Notes: generated from the letters alone by a model not told the origin. DNA of 64,000 bases from Lentzea alba (GCF_011067745.1 NZ_JAAMPJ010000001.1:1164829-1228828); one strand, 5' to 3'. Numbered from the stretch's first letter, positions 50,001 to 59,055 are shown. Numbers and translations are program-made.

Positions 50001-50755
50001 AACCGTTGCTGCTGCTGGATCTCGACGGCGTGCTGCGGTCGTTCCCGCCGATGCCGCCGGAGATCGCCGGGGTCGCGTTCGAGTCCGCACTGCTGCGCCG
50101 TGCCGTCACCGGTGAGATCTCCGACGAGCAGTGGCGGCAGGAGGTCGGCCCGGACTTCGTCGGCACGCCCGGTGAGGTGATCACCGAGGCGCTGGCGTTG
50201 GTGCGGACGGCCCGGCGGCAGTGCTTCGTGGCGTTGCTGACTAACGCGACCACGCGGCTGGAAGCGGACCTGGCGCTGCTCGGCCTGGACGTGGAGTTCG
50301 ACGCGATCTTCAGCTCGGCCCGGCTCGGTCTCGCGAAGCCGGACCCCGAGATCTACCGGCGGGTGCTGGCCGAGCTCGGGTACACGACCGGCGTGTTCTG
50401 CGACGACACCCCGGAGAACGCGGCCGGCGCGCGCGAGGCGGGCCTCGACGGTGTGCACGTGCCGGACACGGCGGCGTTGCGCCGGGCGCTGGCCGTGCGC
50501 GAGCTGATCCCGCCGACCGTGCTGGTGATCCTGCCGGACCGCGACGAGGCCGAGGAGCTGGCGGACGAACTGCGGGCGGACGGCTGGGGGCCGTGCGCGG
50601 TGCACCGCGACATGCTGGCGGGCGAGGACGACGCCGAGGACGTGGACTGGGTGATCGAAGTCACCACCGCGCCGGACGGCACCCCGGCGTCCGCGCATCG
50701 CGACGAGCTCGACGATCTGGCGGAACGCCACGACGGGTTCACGGGAGACGGTTAG
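49979..50755 (+). CDS. HAD hydrolase with C-terminal RraB-like domain
   Basis: A 258-residue two-part protein. The HAD part has motif I LLLLDLDGVLRSF (nucleophile Asp), motif II LLTNATTRLE, Lys in LGLAKPDPEIYRRVLAELGY and motif IV CDDTPENAAGAREAGLDGVH. The last 80 residues (PTVLVILPDRDEAEELADEL, WGPCAVHRDMLAGEDDAEDV, WVIEVTTAP) resemble RraB-type RNase E regulator domains; this match is from memory and tentative. GTG 49979 gives the shortest plausible lead into the HAD motif. CTG 49997 is another option. Confidence 0.82.
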   Translation: MERTPALKPLLLLDLDGVLRSFPPMPPEIAGVAFESALLRRAVTGEISDEQWRQEVGPDFVGTPGEVITEALALVRTARRQCFVALLTNATTRLEADLALLGLDVEFDAIFSSARLGLAKPDPEIYRRVLAELGYTTGVFCDDTPENAAGAREAGLDGVHVPDTAALRRALAVRELIPPTVLVILPDRDEAEELADELRADGWGPCAVHRDMLAGEDDAEDVDWVIEVTTAPDGTPASAHRDELDDLAERHDGFTGDG

Positions 50756-50765
50756 CCTCTGGCCT

Positions 50766-51332
50766 GTGGATCCAGTCGAGATCAACGCGGGCGAGTACTA
50801 CCTCCGCGCCTTCCGCCACGACGACCGCATCAGCGACGTCCAGGCGGTCGTGGACGCGTTCGCGGACGAGGACACCGATCGCTACCTGCCGCGGATGGCC
50901 ATCGACGGCGCTCCGGCCGCGGAGGTCTTCCTGCAGTTCCTGGCCAACGGCTGGAAGTACGACTACCGCTGGTCGTGGGCGGTGTGCGACGCCACCACGG
51001 CGGAGGTGCTGGCCGGCATCGTCGTCCGCGACATCGACATCAGGGGCGGGCTGGGCGAGATCATGTGCTGGACCCAGCCGAAGCACCGCGGCAAGGGCGT
51101 GCTGCCCGCCGCGCTGAGTTCCGTGCTGAGCTGGTTGTACGGCGCGATGGACCTGCACCGGATCACCTACCGGCACGCGGTGTCGAACAAGGCGTCGCAG
51201 CGGGTCGCGGAGAAGTGCGGGTTCACCCTGGAGGGTCGTCTTCGCGAGGAGGCGGTCGTCGATGATCAGCGTGAAGACATGTTGCTGTGGTCGCGGCTGG
51301 CTACAGACCCCCGTCCCGAGCAGCTACGGTGA
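50766..51332 (+). CDS. GNAT-family N-acetyltransferase
   Basis: A 188-residue acetyltransferase of the RimJ/RimL type (Acetyltransf_3). WAVCDATTAEVLAGIVVRDI (beta 4), GGLGEIMCWTQPKHRGKGVL (acetyl-CoA loop R-G-K-G), MDLHRITYRHAVSNKASQRV and EKCGFTLEGRLREEAVVDDQ are diagnostic. It probably acetylates a protein N terminus or a small amine; the substrate is unknown. TAGCCT lies 7 bases before the GTG, so it is probably leaderless and separate from the HAD gene 10 bases upstream. Confidence 0.92.
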   Translation: MDPVEINAGEYYLRAFRHDDRISDVQAVVDAFADEDTDRYLPRMAIDGAPAAEVFLQFLANGWKYDYRWSWAVCDATTAEVLAGIVVRDIDIRGGLGEIMCWTQPKHRGKGVLPAALSSVLSWLYGAMDLHRITYRHAVSNKASQRVAEKCGFTLEGRLREEAVVDDQREDMLLWSRLATDPRPEQLR

Positions 51333-51338
51333 CCGGCC

Positions 51339-51923
51339 ATGCGGATCACCGCGCTCCTCGTCGTCGTGGTGGCGCTGGCCGGGTGCACGGCCGCGCCTGA
51401 GCAGAGCTCGCTGACCACACCACCGCCACCACCTCCGTCGCCGACGACCACGCCGTCGCACATGGACTTCCCGCAGCGACCGCGGGAGGTGCCGCTCGAC
51501 GCCGTCGACCCGTGCGCGGTGCTCAGCCCCGACCAGCGGACCTCGCTGAGCCTGGACAACCCGCCCAGCGCCTACGTGGAGTCGAGCTTCGGCAACGCGA
51601 AGGCGTGCACGATCCGGAGCACGACCAGCGGCAACGTCGCCCGGCTCGCGCTGGTGCTGGTCTCGGGCGCCGACGTGTGGCTCTCGGAGAACGCCCAGGT
51701 GGATTACACGGTGAGCGCGATCGAGGGATTCACGGCGATTACTGTCCGCACACCCGACGTGCACGACGTCTGCAACGTGGAGATCGACGTGGCGGAGGGT
51801 CAGTTCCTCGACGTCATGTTCCGCGACGGTGGGAATTCCACTGCGGTACAACAAGATCATCTTTGTCTCGGCGCTCAGCGCGTGGCGGAGGCGGCGATGG
51901 CCAGTTTGCTCCAGAAGCGCTGA
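51339..51923 (+). CDS. DUF3558 lipoprotein
   Basis: A 194-residue lipoprotein with lipobox VVALAGC, a Pro-rich spacer, then a DUF3558-type domain (DPCAVLSPDQRTSLSLDNPP, ACTIRSTTSGNVARLALVLV, CNVEIDVAEGQFLDVMFRDG). DUF3558 lipoproteins in Pseudonocardiaceae commonly stand beside WXG-like, PPE and EspG genes, as they do here. The role is unknown; an export-linked surface function is inferred. TACGGT stands 8 bases before the ATG. Confidence 0.9.
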   Translation: MRITALLVVVVALAGCTAAPEQSSLTTPPPPPPSPTTTPSHMDFPQRPREVPLDAVDPCAVLSPDQRTSLSLDNPPSAYVESSFGNAKACTIRSTTSGNVARLALVLVSGADVWLSENAQVDYTVSAIEGFTAITVRTPDVHDVCNVEIDVAEGQFLDVMFRDGGNSTAVQQDHLCLGAQRVAEAAMASLLQKR

Positions 51924-51991
51924 CCCACACGGGCGGATGTCACTGATCGCACTCCACAGCGTCACCTTCGGTGGTTAGAGTGTCGAAGCGC

Positions 51992-52003
51992 TTGTACGTA
52001 CAA
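51992..52003 (+). promoter_or_regulatory. Palindrome TTGTACGTACAA before the PPE/EspG cluster
   Basis: This perfect 12-base palindrome lies between a -10-like TTAGAGT (about 51975) and the ribosome binding site GGAGG of the gene at 52021. The position just after the expected transcription start is typical of a repressor site. Confidence 0.45.
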
Positions 52004-52020
52004 CCGCCGGAGGTCGCGCC

Positions 52021-52386
52021 ATGCCGCCAGGGGGACGCAGCGGGGCAGATTCCTCGCCTGCCGCCAGCCACGAGCTGAACGTGGAGCCGGAGGCGATCCC
52101 TGCGCTGCGCAACACGTTCTCCGCCGCGTTGACCAAGCTCGACAAGCAGATCGAGATGGCGATCACGGAGTTCCGCGTGCGGCCCTGGGCCGGCGACCCG
52201 GTCAGCCAGGAAGCGGCCGAGAAGTTCAACGACCGGTCGATCTCCGACGGCGACTCGGCGCTGCAGGCCCTGCTGAACTACCAGCGGCAGCTCAAGACCG
52301 CGATGGACAACCTCAACCAGATCGAGCGCCAGTACCGGACGGTCGAGGGTGACAACACGGGCATGATGAACAAGAGCGGGTGCTGA
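52021..52386 (+). CDS. WXG-like helical protein of a type VII cluster
   Basis: A 121-residue protein with an unstructured start, then two long helices (EAIPALRNTFSAALTKLDKQ and LLNYQRQLKTAMDNLNQIER) joined by a turn with VRPWAGDPVSQEAAEKF, a likely WXG-like turn. It ends in Cys. These features fit an ESX-type substrate, probably the partner of the PPE-like protein encoded next. The start has CCGGAGG at good spacing. It is 2 bases upstream of the PPE gene. Confidence 0.8.
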   Translation: MPPGGRSGADSSPAASHELNVEPEAIPALRNTFSAALTKLDKQIEMAITEFRVRPWAGDPVSQEAAEKFNDRSISDGDSALQALLNYQRQLKTAMDNLNQIERQYRTVEGDNTGMMNKSGC

Positions 52387-52388
52387 CG

Positions 52389-53579
52389 ATGGCTGACCAC
52401 CGCTGGCAGGGTTACAGCCACAAGGAACTCTACGAGCGCATCCACGCAGGTCCGGGGCCCGCGGCGTCGTTCGCGTCGATGGAGCGCTGGCAGGGCGTGT
52501 CGACCGCGCTGACCGAGATCAACGACGAGCTGCACACCGGCATCACCTCGTCCGGCGCGAGGTGGTCGGGCAAGGCCGCCGAGCTGGCGCAGGCCGGTCT
52601 GAACCCGATCGCGGCGTGGGCGGACAGCGCCCGCAGCGGCTCGGACGTGATGCGCTGCTCGGCCGAGCTGCAGGCCGGTTACATCTCGAAGGCGCGCGCG
52701 GACATGCCGTCCCCGGTCAACGTGACCGCGGAGCAGCCGGGCGCCCTGATCACGGGTCTCACGCACCTCTTCGGCGGGCAGACCGACCACGAGAAGCAGG
52801 AGGCGGCCCAGGACGCCGCCGAGCGCCGCGCCCGTGAGGTCATGTCCACCTACGCGTCGTCCACGACGGCGAACACCTCGACCCTGGGCCAGTTCAGCCA
52901 GCCGCCGCAGCTGCAGATCACCGGCACCTCCGTGGTGCACGGCGGCGGCACGCAGGTGGGCACGGCAGGGGCCTGGGTCGTCGGCCCACGCGGCTCGACC
53001 GGTTCCGCCGGCACGCGCGGCCGCACTGGTTCGGGTACGCGCGGCACCGCAGCCACCCCGCCGCGCAGCACCACGCCGCCGGCCTCGTCGACGCGCACCT
53101 CCGGTGTGACCGCCGGTTCCACGTCGTCTGCCAAGGGCTCGACGACCTCGGTGTCGTCGGCCGGCACCGGCGGACCCGGCAACACCGGGACCGCGGGCGT
53201 CGCCGTGCCGGGCCAGCGCTCGGGCAAGTCGGCCGGTTCCTCCTCGGAGCAGAAGCAGATGGAAGACGGCGCGACCGCGGCGTCCAGTGCGGGCATGGGT
53301 CCGGTCATGGGCCACGGACACGCCGCCGGGGTGGCCAACGCCTCCGGATCCGCCATGGGCGCGATGGGCACGGTCGGTGCGTCCAACAACGACCGGGTGC
53401 ACCACAGGGCCGTGCCGATGCCGCAGTCGTTCGACCCCTTCGGCGGCATGGGGCCGCGCAAGGGCGAGGACGAGGAGGACCTGGAGCACAAGGCCGCCGA
53501 CTACCTCCGCGAACGAGACGACATCTACGGCGTCGGCAGCTACTCGCTGCCGGTGATCGGGGAGAGCACGACCGACTGA
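52389..53579 (+). CDS. PPE-domain protein
   Basis: A 396-residue protein. The N-terminal 150 residues are a PPE-type helical bundle (YSHKELYERIHAGPGPAASF, WQGVSTALTEINDELHTGIT, RWSGKAAELAQAGLNPIAAW). After that comes a long Gly/Ser/Thr-rich linker and a short C-terminal segment (VGSYSLPVIGEST). Such proteins are type VII substrates that pair with a small helical partner. The start codon overlaps nothing; the stop overlaps the EspG-like start by one base (TGATG). Confidence 0.86.
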   Translation: MADHRWQGYSHKELYERIHAGPGPAASFASMERWQGVSTALTEINDELHTGITSSGARWSGKAAELAQAGLNPIAAWADSARSGSDVMRCSAELQAGYISKARADMPSPVNVTAEQPGALITGLTHLFGGQTDHEKQEAAQDAAERRAREVMSTYASSTTANTSTLGQFSQPPQLQITGTSVVHGGGTQVGTAGAWVVGPRGSTGSAGTRGRTGSGTRGTAATPPRSTTPPASSTRTSGVTAGSTSSAKGSTTSVSSAGTGGPGNTGTAGVAVPGQRSGKSAGSSSEQKQMEDGATAASSAGMGPVMGHGHAAGVANASGSAMGAMGTVGASNNDRVHHRAVPMPQSFDPFGGMGPRKGEDEEDLEHKAADYLRERDDIYGVGSYSLPVIGESTTD

Positions 53580-54397
53580 TGACTCTGTTCGGCTTGGACG
53601 TCGGGTCGAGCGACACGCGCGACCCGGTGATCATCTCCACGCTGGAGTTCGACGTCCTCTGGGAACACCTGGGACTCGAAACCATGCCCCTGGTGCTGAA
53701 GGTGCCCTCTCCCGGCAAGACCCGCGAGGAGCGCCGGGCCATTGAGGACCAGGTCTGGCGTCAGCTCGGCGCCCGCGGCCTGGGCGGCCCGCGGTCCCTC
53801 GACCCGACCCTGGAAGACCTGCTGCACGTCCTGAACCGGCCGCAGCAGGAGATCGACGCGCGCATGTGGCTGTCCGACCGCAGCGTCCGTCTCCTGGCCG
53901 CCGGCAAGGGCCAGGCAGGCGTGCTGGCCGTGCTGGACAGCGGCCAACTGGTCCTGCGCCCCGCCGAGGCCGACGGCCTGCCCCGCGAGGCCCTGACAGC
54001 CCTCCCCACGGCAGCCGCGGGCGAGGGCCACTCGATCACCCTGCCGTCCGCGGACCTGGACGCGGCAGCGGCCTCAGCGACCTCCCCGGAGGACCTGGAG
54101 GCGTCCCTGCTGAGCCGAGGCGTCCGCACCGCCGACGCCCACACGCTGGCCGAGATGGTCCGCGACGCCTCGAACCGCGGCCAGTTCGGCGCGGCCGCCC
54201 GCGACAAGTGGGGCAAGCGGGTGCGCCCGGACCGCGTCGTCGCGTTCTACGACACGCCGAAGGGCCGCTACCTGCAGATGCGGCGGGGGGCGGAGGGCCA
54301 GCAGCCGTGGTCGACGATCACTCCCGTCGACTACCGCCGCCTGCACCACCACCTGGTGGAACTGCTGGCGGAGGCCGCAGGCTCCCCGCCTGCTTGA
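53579..54397 (+). CDS. EspG-family chaperone of type VII secretion
   Basis: A 272-residue cytoplasmic protein of the EspG family, which binds PPE proteins and keeps them soluble for ESX export. STLEFDVLWEHLGLETMPLV near the N terminus, AARDKWGKRVRPDRVVAFYD and RYLQMRRGAEGQQPWSTITP near the C terminus are typical. Direct coupling to the PPE gene supports the match. No EccB/C/D core genes are in the window, so the export machinery must be elsewhere. Confidence 0.9.
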   Translation: MTLFGLDVGSSDTRDPVIISTLEFDVLWEHLGLETMPLVLKVPSPGKTREERRAIEDQVWRQLGARGLGGPRSLDPTLEDLLHVLNRPQQEIDARMWLSDRSVRLLAAGKGQAGVLAVLDSGQLVLRPAEADGLPREALTALPTAAAGEGHSITLPSADLDAAAASATSPEDLEASLLSRGVRTADAHTLAEMVRDASNRGQFGAAARDKWGKRVRPDRVVAFYDTPKGRYLQMRRGAEGQQPWSTITPVDYRRLHHHLVELLAEAAGSPPA

Positions 54398-54409
54398 CGG
54401 AACCTGCAA

Positions 54410-54470
54410 GCTGGCCATGAACGGCGCTTTTGTGGACTTGAGGTCAACAAAAGCGCCGTTCATGGCCAGC
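54410..54470. terminator. 28-bp hairpin, palindrome family A
   Basis: Arms 54410-54437 and 54443-54470 pair with a single mismatch around TTGAG. The core GAACGGCGCTTTTGTGGAC is the same as at 800-844. It lies between the converging EspG and GGCT-like genes and probably terminates both. Confidence 0.8.
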
Positions 54471-54483
54471 TCAGGGGCAGGGG

Positions 54484-54933
54484 TCAGGGGCCGATGCCCT
54501 GGCAGGGACGGGTGCGCAGGTCGTTGACGTAGTCGTCCGGCGCCCCGGCCGCCTCGGCCGCGTCCGCGACCACCCCGATGTACCGGGCGGACGGCAGCCC
54601 GCCCTCGTAGGCGTCCAGCACGTAGAGCCACGCCACCACGGACCCCTCGAGGGTCTGCACGCGCAACCGGATCTTCTTGTAGAGACCGAGCGCGCCCTCC
54701 CAGCGGTCCAGGCGCGACTCGTCGCGCGGCGAGACGTCGTAGAGGACGCAGAAAGTCTGCTGGTCAGGCTCCTCGACGATCGTCGCGAGGGCGCCTTCCC
54801 AGCCGAGGTCCTCGCCACCGAACGTCAGACGCCAACCGACGAGCCAGCCGGTCCCCGCGAGCGGGGAGTACGGGGCTCGCTCCATCATCTGGTTCGGATC
54901 CATGTTCGACCCGTACGCGGCATAGAGCGGCAC
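54484..54933 (-). CDS. Gamma-glutamylcyclotransferase-like protein
   Basis: A 149-residue GGCT/AIG2-fold protein: VPLYAAYGSNMDPNQMMERA carries the YGSN nucleotide-like loop, LVGWRLTFGGEDLGWEGALA the core strands, and LYDVSPRDESRLDRWEGALG the conserved acidic region. Enzymes of this fold form 5-oxoproline from gamma-glutamyl substrates, although many members have no proven activity. GTG 54933 is chosen: TACGCT stands 7 bases upstream, and longer readings overlap the lpdA promoter. It is divergent from lpdA. Confidence 0.88.
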   Translation of the reverse strand: MPLYAAYGSNMDPNQMMERAPYSPLAGTGWLVGWRLTFGGEDLGWEGALATIVEEPDQQTFCVLYDVSPRDESRLDRWEGALGLYKKIRLRVQTLEGSVVAWLYVLDAYEGGLPSARYIGVVADAAEAAGAPDDYVNDLRTRPCQGIGP

Positions 54934-55042
54934 GTCCGACAGCGTAGCGACCCAACGATCAGCTTTCGGTACTGACGACACGGGCGATTCGGCCAACGCG
55001 TACGGTTGTGCCGGCCAGCAAGCGCGCAGAAGGGAACTGATC

Positions 55043-56446
55043 GTGACCCGCATCGTCATCATGGGCGGCGGACCCGCAGGTTACGAGGCAGCCCTGGTCG
55101 CGGCGCAGCACGGCGCCGACGTGACCGTGGTCGAGAACGACGGGGCCGGTGGCGCGTGCGTGTTGTACGACTGCGTGCCGTCGAAGACCTTCATCGCTTC
55201 GGCCGGTGCTCGCAGCGCCTTCCGCAACGCCGGTGAGCTGGGCATTCAGACCAACAACGAGCAGGCCGCGGTCGACCTGCCGGTGGTCCACGGACGGGTC
55301 AAGGGCCTCGCCCTCGCGCAGTCCGCGGACGTCCGGGCACGGCTGCAACGCGAAGGCGTGCGGCTGATCAACGGGCGTGCGAAGTTCGCCGACGACACGC
55401 GGGGCCTCGCCCAGCACCAGGTCGTCGCCATCAGCGCGAGCGGTGGGGAAGAGATCCTCAGCGCCGATGTGGTGCTCATCGCAACGGGCGCCACGCCCCG
55501 CGTGCTGCCGGGCGCCGAGCCGGATGGCAAGCGCGTCCTCACCTGGCGGCAGATCTACGACCTGCCCGAACTGCCCGAGCACCTCGCGGTCATCGGCTCC
55601 GGTGTGACCGGTGTCGAGTTCGCCAGCGCCTACACCGAGATGGGCGTGAAGGTGACGATGGTCTCCAGCCGGGACCGCGTGCTGCCCCACGAGGACGCCG
55701 ACGCGGCCGTGGTGCTCGAGGACGTGTTCGCCGAGCGCGGCACGGCCGTCGTCAAGCACGCCCGCGCGGACCGGGTCGAGAACACCGGCGACGGCGTGCT
55801 GATCCACCTGGAAGACGGTCGCACGATCGAGGCATCGCACGCCCTGATGACCGTCGGTTCCGTGCCGAACACGACCGACATCGGCCTGGAGAAGATCGGC
55901 ATCGAGCTCGGGCGCGGCGGGTACATCCCGGTCGACCGGGTCAGCCGGACCAACGTCAGCGGCGTCTACGCGGCCGGCGACTGCACCGGTGTGCTGCTGC
56001 TCGCGTCCGTCGCCGCCATGCAGGGCCGCATCGCGATGTGGCACGCGCTGGGCGAGGGCGTCAGCCCGATCAAGCTCAAGACCGTCGCCGCGAACGTCTT
56101 CACCAACCCCGAGATCGCCAGCGTCGGCATCAGCCAGCAGGCGATCGACTCGGGTGAGGTGCCCGCGCGCACGATCATGCTGCCGCTCGCCACGAACCCC
56201 CGCGCCAAGATGGAGGGTCTGCGCCGCGGCTTCGTGAAGCTGTTCTGCCGACCCGCCACGGGCGTGGTCATCGGTGGTGTGGTCGTCGCGCCGAACGCGA
56301 GCGAGCTCATCCTGCCGATCGCGCTGGCCGTGCAGAACCAGCTCACCGTCGAGCACCTCGCCACGACGTTCTCGGTGTACCCGTCGCTCTCGGGCTCCAT
56401 CACCGAGTCGGGCCGCCAGCTCATGCGGCACGACGATCTCGACTAG
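55043..56446 (+). CDS. lpdA: Flavoprotein disulfide reductase / NAD(P)H quinone reductase
   Basis: A 467-residue FAD enzyme. IVIMGGGPAGYEAALVAAQ (FAD), GACVLYDCVPSK with Cys39 and Cys44 (the redox CxxxxC), VIGSGVTGVEFASAYTEMGV (NAD) and GVYAAGDCTG (FAD) are clear. The C-terminal His-Glu pair of lipoamide dehydrogenases is absent (SVYPSLSGSITESG), as in mycobacterial LpdA (Rv3303c), which works as a quinone reductase. Unlike my recollection of that protein, both Cys are kept here. The neighbouring glpD gene repeats the mycobacterial arrangement. Confidence 0.93.
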   Translation: MTRIVIMGGGPAGYEAALVAAQHGADVTVVENDGAGGACVLYDCVPSKTFIASAGARSAFRNAGELGIQTNNEQAAVDLPVVHGRVKGLALAQSADVRARLQREGVRLINGRAKFADDTRGLAQHQVVAISASGGEEILSADVVLIATGATPRVLPGAEPDGKRVLTWRQIYDLPELPEHLAVIGSGVTGVEFASAYTEMGVKVTMVSSRDRVLPHEDADAAVVLEDVFAERGTAVVKHARADRVENTGDGVLIHLEDGRTIEASHALMTVGSVPNTTDIGLEKIGIELGRGGYIPVDRVSRTNVSGVYAAGDCTGVLLLASVAAMQGRIAMWHALGEGVSPIKLKTVAANVFTNPEIASVGISQQAIDSGEVPARTIMLPLATNPRAKMEGLRRGFVKLFCRPATGVVIGGVVVAPNASELILPIALAVQNQLTVEHLATTFSVYPSLSGSITESGRQLMRHDDLD

Positions 56447-56471
56447 GTAACCCCGGCACTCCCCTCGGCAA

Positions 56472-56498
56472 CCGAGGCGCCCGCAAGGGCGTCTTCGG
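56472..56498 (+). terminator. GCAA-tetraloop terminator after lpdA
   Basis: CCGAGGCGCCC and GGGCGTCTTCGG pair (one bulge, one G-U) around the stable tetraloop GCAA, 26 bases after the lpdA stop. Confidence 0.6.
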
Positions 56499-56528
56499 TG
56501 TGCGAGTTCCACTTGGGGGAGAAGAAAA

Positions 56529-56876
56529 ATGAAGCGCATTTTCGCGGCTGTCGTCGCATTGGGGATCGCGTTCGCTTTCGCACAGTCATCGAGCGCGCAG
56601 ACCGGGACCGCGAGTTCCGACCTGTTCGTCGTCCCGCAGCGGACCACCACGGCCGGCGGCCTGGTCGTGGTGCTCAAGTCGAGCATGTCGAAGTGCGCCG
56701 GTCCGGTGACGTCGCCGGGCTTCGTCGCACCGATCGAGTTCACCCATCAGAACGCCGACGGCTCGTGGCTCGGCATCGGCGAGGTGATCGGCACGCCCGG
56801 CTCCTACGCGGCCTATGCGGCGTGCGAGGGCCATCTCGTCGAGCGCACGTTCACCGCCGGCCCCGCGCGGTCGTGA
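56529..56876 (+). CDS. Small secreted protein of unknown function
   Basis: A 115-residue protein with a signal peptide (KRIFAAVVALGIAFAFAQ, cleavage near SSAQ). The mature part of about 90 residues is beta-rich with two Cys (SKCAGPV and AACEGH), probably one disulfide. No known family. The ribosome binding site GGGGAGAAG is 5 bases before the ATG. It precedes the sortase-like gene by 49 bases and could share its transcript. Confidence 0.75.
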   Translation: MKRIFAAVVALGIAFAFAQSSSAQTGTASSDLFVVPQRTTTAGGLVVVLKSSMSKCAGPVTSPGFVAPIEFTHQNADGSWLGIGEVIGTPGSYAAYAACEGHLVERTFTAGPARS

Positions 56877-56925
56877 TGATCACAAATCGGATCCGTCTTG
56901 ATTGGACGCGCAACTAACCCACCGG

Positions 56926-57477
56926 ATGTGCGTCAATGAGTTCGTGGGGACTCGTGTCTTGATCGCGGTGCTGTGCGTGGCGCTGGCCACCGCCTGTTCG
57001 CAGGGCCCGGCACCGAAGCCGTCGGCGGCGACGAGCGACAGCGCGCCGCCGCCGGTGTTCTCACCGCTCGGCAACTCCGATCCGATGGAGCTGCGGATCG
57101 AACGGATCGGCGTGCGGTCGTCGCTGGTCCAGCTCGGCCTCGACCCGCAGGGCGCCGTCCAGATGCCGCCCGTCAACGAGGGCATGCAGGCCGGTTGGTA
57201 CCAGACGCATCCGCAGCAGTGGATCATCGTCGGACGGATCGAGAGCAACAAGGCCCGCGGCGTCTTCTACCGGCTGAACGACCTGCAGCAGGGCGACGTG
57301 CTCGAAGTGTCCAAGAAGGACGGTTCGGTCGCCCGCTTCACGGTGGCGCGCACCGAGAGGATCATCCGCGACGACTTCTTCGCGGAGGCCGTCGCCAGGG
57401 ACGCGGACGAGCAGGGACTGCGGCTGATCACCTGCGGCACCCGCGACAACGTGATCGTGCACGCAACTCCCGCTTAG
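56926..57477 (+). CDS. Degenerate class F-type sortase homologue
   Basis: A 183-residue exported protein, lipoprotein-like at the start (VALATAC). MELRIERIGVRSSLVQLGLD, GWYQTHPQQWIIVGRIESN and GVFYRLNDLQQGD follow the class F sortase pattern. In that pattern G-H-V-D-S carries the catalytic His; here the text is G-R-I-E-S, so the His is Arg. The Cys remains (LRLITCGTRDNVIV), but the loop of about ten residues between Cys and DNVIV is deleted. It is probably inactive as a transpeptidase and could serve as a binding module. GTG 56944 is an alternative start. Confidence 0.82.
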   Translation: MCVNEFVGTRVLIAVLCVALATACSQGPAPKPSAATSDSAPPPVFSPLGNSDPMELRIERIGVRSSLVQLGLDPQGAVQMPPVNEGMQAGWYQTHPQQWIIVGRIESNKARGVFYRLNDLQQGDVLEVSKKDGSVARFTVARTERIIRDDFFAEAVARDADEQGLRLITCGTRDNVIVHATPA

Positions 57478-57530
57478 TTGATGAGGGGAGCTTTCATAAA
57501 CCTCAGGTTTATGAAAGCTCCCCTCATCAA
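57478..57530. terminator. Near-perfect 53-base palindrome, family B
   Basis: Arms 57478-57503 and 57505-57530 (core GGGGAGCTTTCATAAACC) are exact complements with only C57504 between them. It starts at the sortase stop and ends 2 bases before the glpK stop, so it terminates both. An identical palindrome lies at 63253-63305. Confidence 0.85.
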
Positions 57531-57532
57531 CA

Positions 57533-59041
57533 TCAGTCCTCGACCCAGTCGAAGGTCTTGGAGACGGCCTTCTTCCAGTTCGCGTACTCGGACGTGCGGC
57601 GGGCGTCGTCCATCGACGGCTCCCACTTCTTGTCCTGCGCCCAGTTCTCGCGGATGTCGTCCTCGGTCTTCCAGAACCCGACCGCGAGACCGGCCGCGTA
57701 GGCGGCGCCCAGCGCGGTGGTCTCGGCGACGACCGGCCTGATCACCGGCACGCCGAGGATGTCCGCCTGGAACTGCATCAGCAGCTCGTTCACGACCATG
57801 CCGCCGTCGACCTTCAGCGCGGTCAGGTCGACGCCCGAGTCCGCGTTCATCGCGTCGAGCACCTCACGCGTCTGGAACGCGGTCGCCTCCAGCACGGCCC
57901 GCGCGAGGTGGCCCTTGTTGACGAACCGGGTCAGGCCGACGATCGCGCCACGGGCGTCGGAACGCCAGTACGGCGCGAACAGGCCGGAGAACGCCGGCAC
58001 GAAGTACGCGCCGCCGTTGTCCTCCACGGACCGCGCGTGCTCCTCGATCTCGGCCGCGCTGCCGATCATGCCGAGGTTGTCGCGCAGCCACTGCACCAGC
58101 GAACCGGTGACCGCGATCGAGCCCTCCAACGCGTAGACCGGGGCCGCCTCGCCGATCTTGTAGCAGACGGTGGTGAGCAACCCGTTCTCGCTCATCACCT
58201 TCTCGGTGCCGGTGTTGAGCAGCATGAAGTTGCCGGTGCCGTAGGTGTTCTTGGCTTCACCGGGCGACAGGCAGGCCTGGCCGAACGTCGCCGCCTGCTG
58301 GTCGCCGAGGATGCCCGCGATCGGCACGCCGGCCAGCGCGCCGCGCTCGCGCACCTGGCCGTAGACCTCGGACGACGACCTGATCTCCGGCAGCATCGAC
58401 ATCGGGATGCCCATGTCCTGCGCGATCGAGGCATCCCAGGCGAGTGTGTCGAGGTCCATCAACATGGTGCGCGAGGCGTTCGTCGGGTCGGTGACGTGCA
58501 CGCCGCCGTCAACCCCGCCGGTCATGTTCCACAACACCCACGTGTCCATGTTGCCGAACAGCAGGTCGCCGGCCTCGGCCTTCTCCCGCGCGCCTTCGAC
58601 GTTGTCGAGGATCCAGCGGATCTTGGGCCCGGAGAAGTAGGTGGCCAGCGGCAGGCCGACCTTGGCCCGGTAGCGCTCCTGGCCGCCGCCGAGCGCGCCC
58701 AGCTCCTGCACGATCTTGTCGGTGCGGGTGTCCTGCCACACGATGGCGTTGTAGACGGGCTCACCGGTGTTCTTGTCCCACACCACCGCGGTCTCGCGCT
58801 GGTTGGTGATGCCGACGGCGGCGATGTCCGAAGTGGACAGATCGGCCTTCGCGAGCGCGCCCGCGGCGACCTGGCGGGTGTTCTGCCAGACCTCCTTCGG
58901 GTCGTGCTCGACCCATCCGGCCTTCGGGAAGATCTGCTCGTGCTCTTTCTGGTCGACCGACACCACCCGGCCGGAGTGGTCGAAGATCATGCAACGGGTC
59001 GACGTCGTGCCCTGGTCGATCGCGGCCACGTACTGGGTCAT
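57533..59041 (-). CDS. glpK: Glycerol kinase
   Basis: Phosphorylates glycerol to sn-glycerol 3-phosphate. The 502 residues contain the FGGY-kinase landmarks [16 protein letters not shown] (phosphate 1), RIVS-like region [30 protein letters not shown], and [20 protein letters not shown] near the C terminus. It follows glpF in the same direction with 14 bases between, and the two form a glpF-glpK operon. A long palindrome ends the transcript. Confidence 0.97.
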   Translation of the reverse strand: MTQYVAAIDQGTTSTRCMIFDHSGRVVSVDQKEHEQIFPKAGWVEHDPKEVWQNTRQVAAGALAKADLSTSDIAAVGITNQRETAVVWDKNTGEPVYNAIVWQDTRTDKIVQELGALGGGQERYRAKVGLPLATYFSGPKIRWILDNVEGAREKAEAGDLLFGNMDTWVLWNMTGGVDGGVHVTDPTNASRTMLMDLDTLAWDASIAQDMGIPMSMLPEIRSSSEVYGQVRERGALAGVPIAGILGDQQAATFGQACLSPGEAKNTYGTGNFMLLNTGTEKVMSENGLLTTVCYKIGEAAPVYALEGSIAVTGSLVQWLRDNLGMIGSAAEIEEHARSVEDNGGAYFVPAFSGLFAPYWRSDARGAIVGLTRFVNKGHLARAVLEATAFQTREVLDAMNADSGVDLTALKVDGGMVVNELLMQFQADILGVPVIRPVVAETTALGAAYAAGLAVGFWKTEDDIRENWAQDKKWEPSMDDARRTSEYANWKKAVSKTFDWVED

Positions 59042-59055
59042 TGCGGTAAGTCCTT

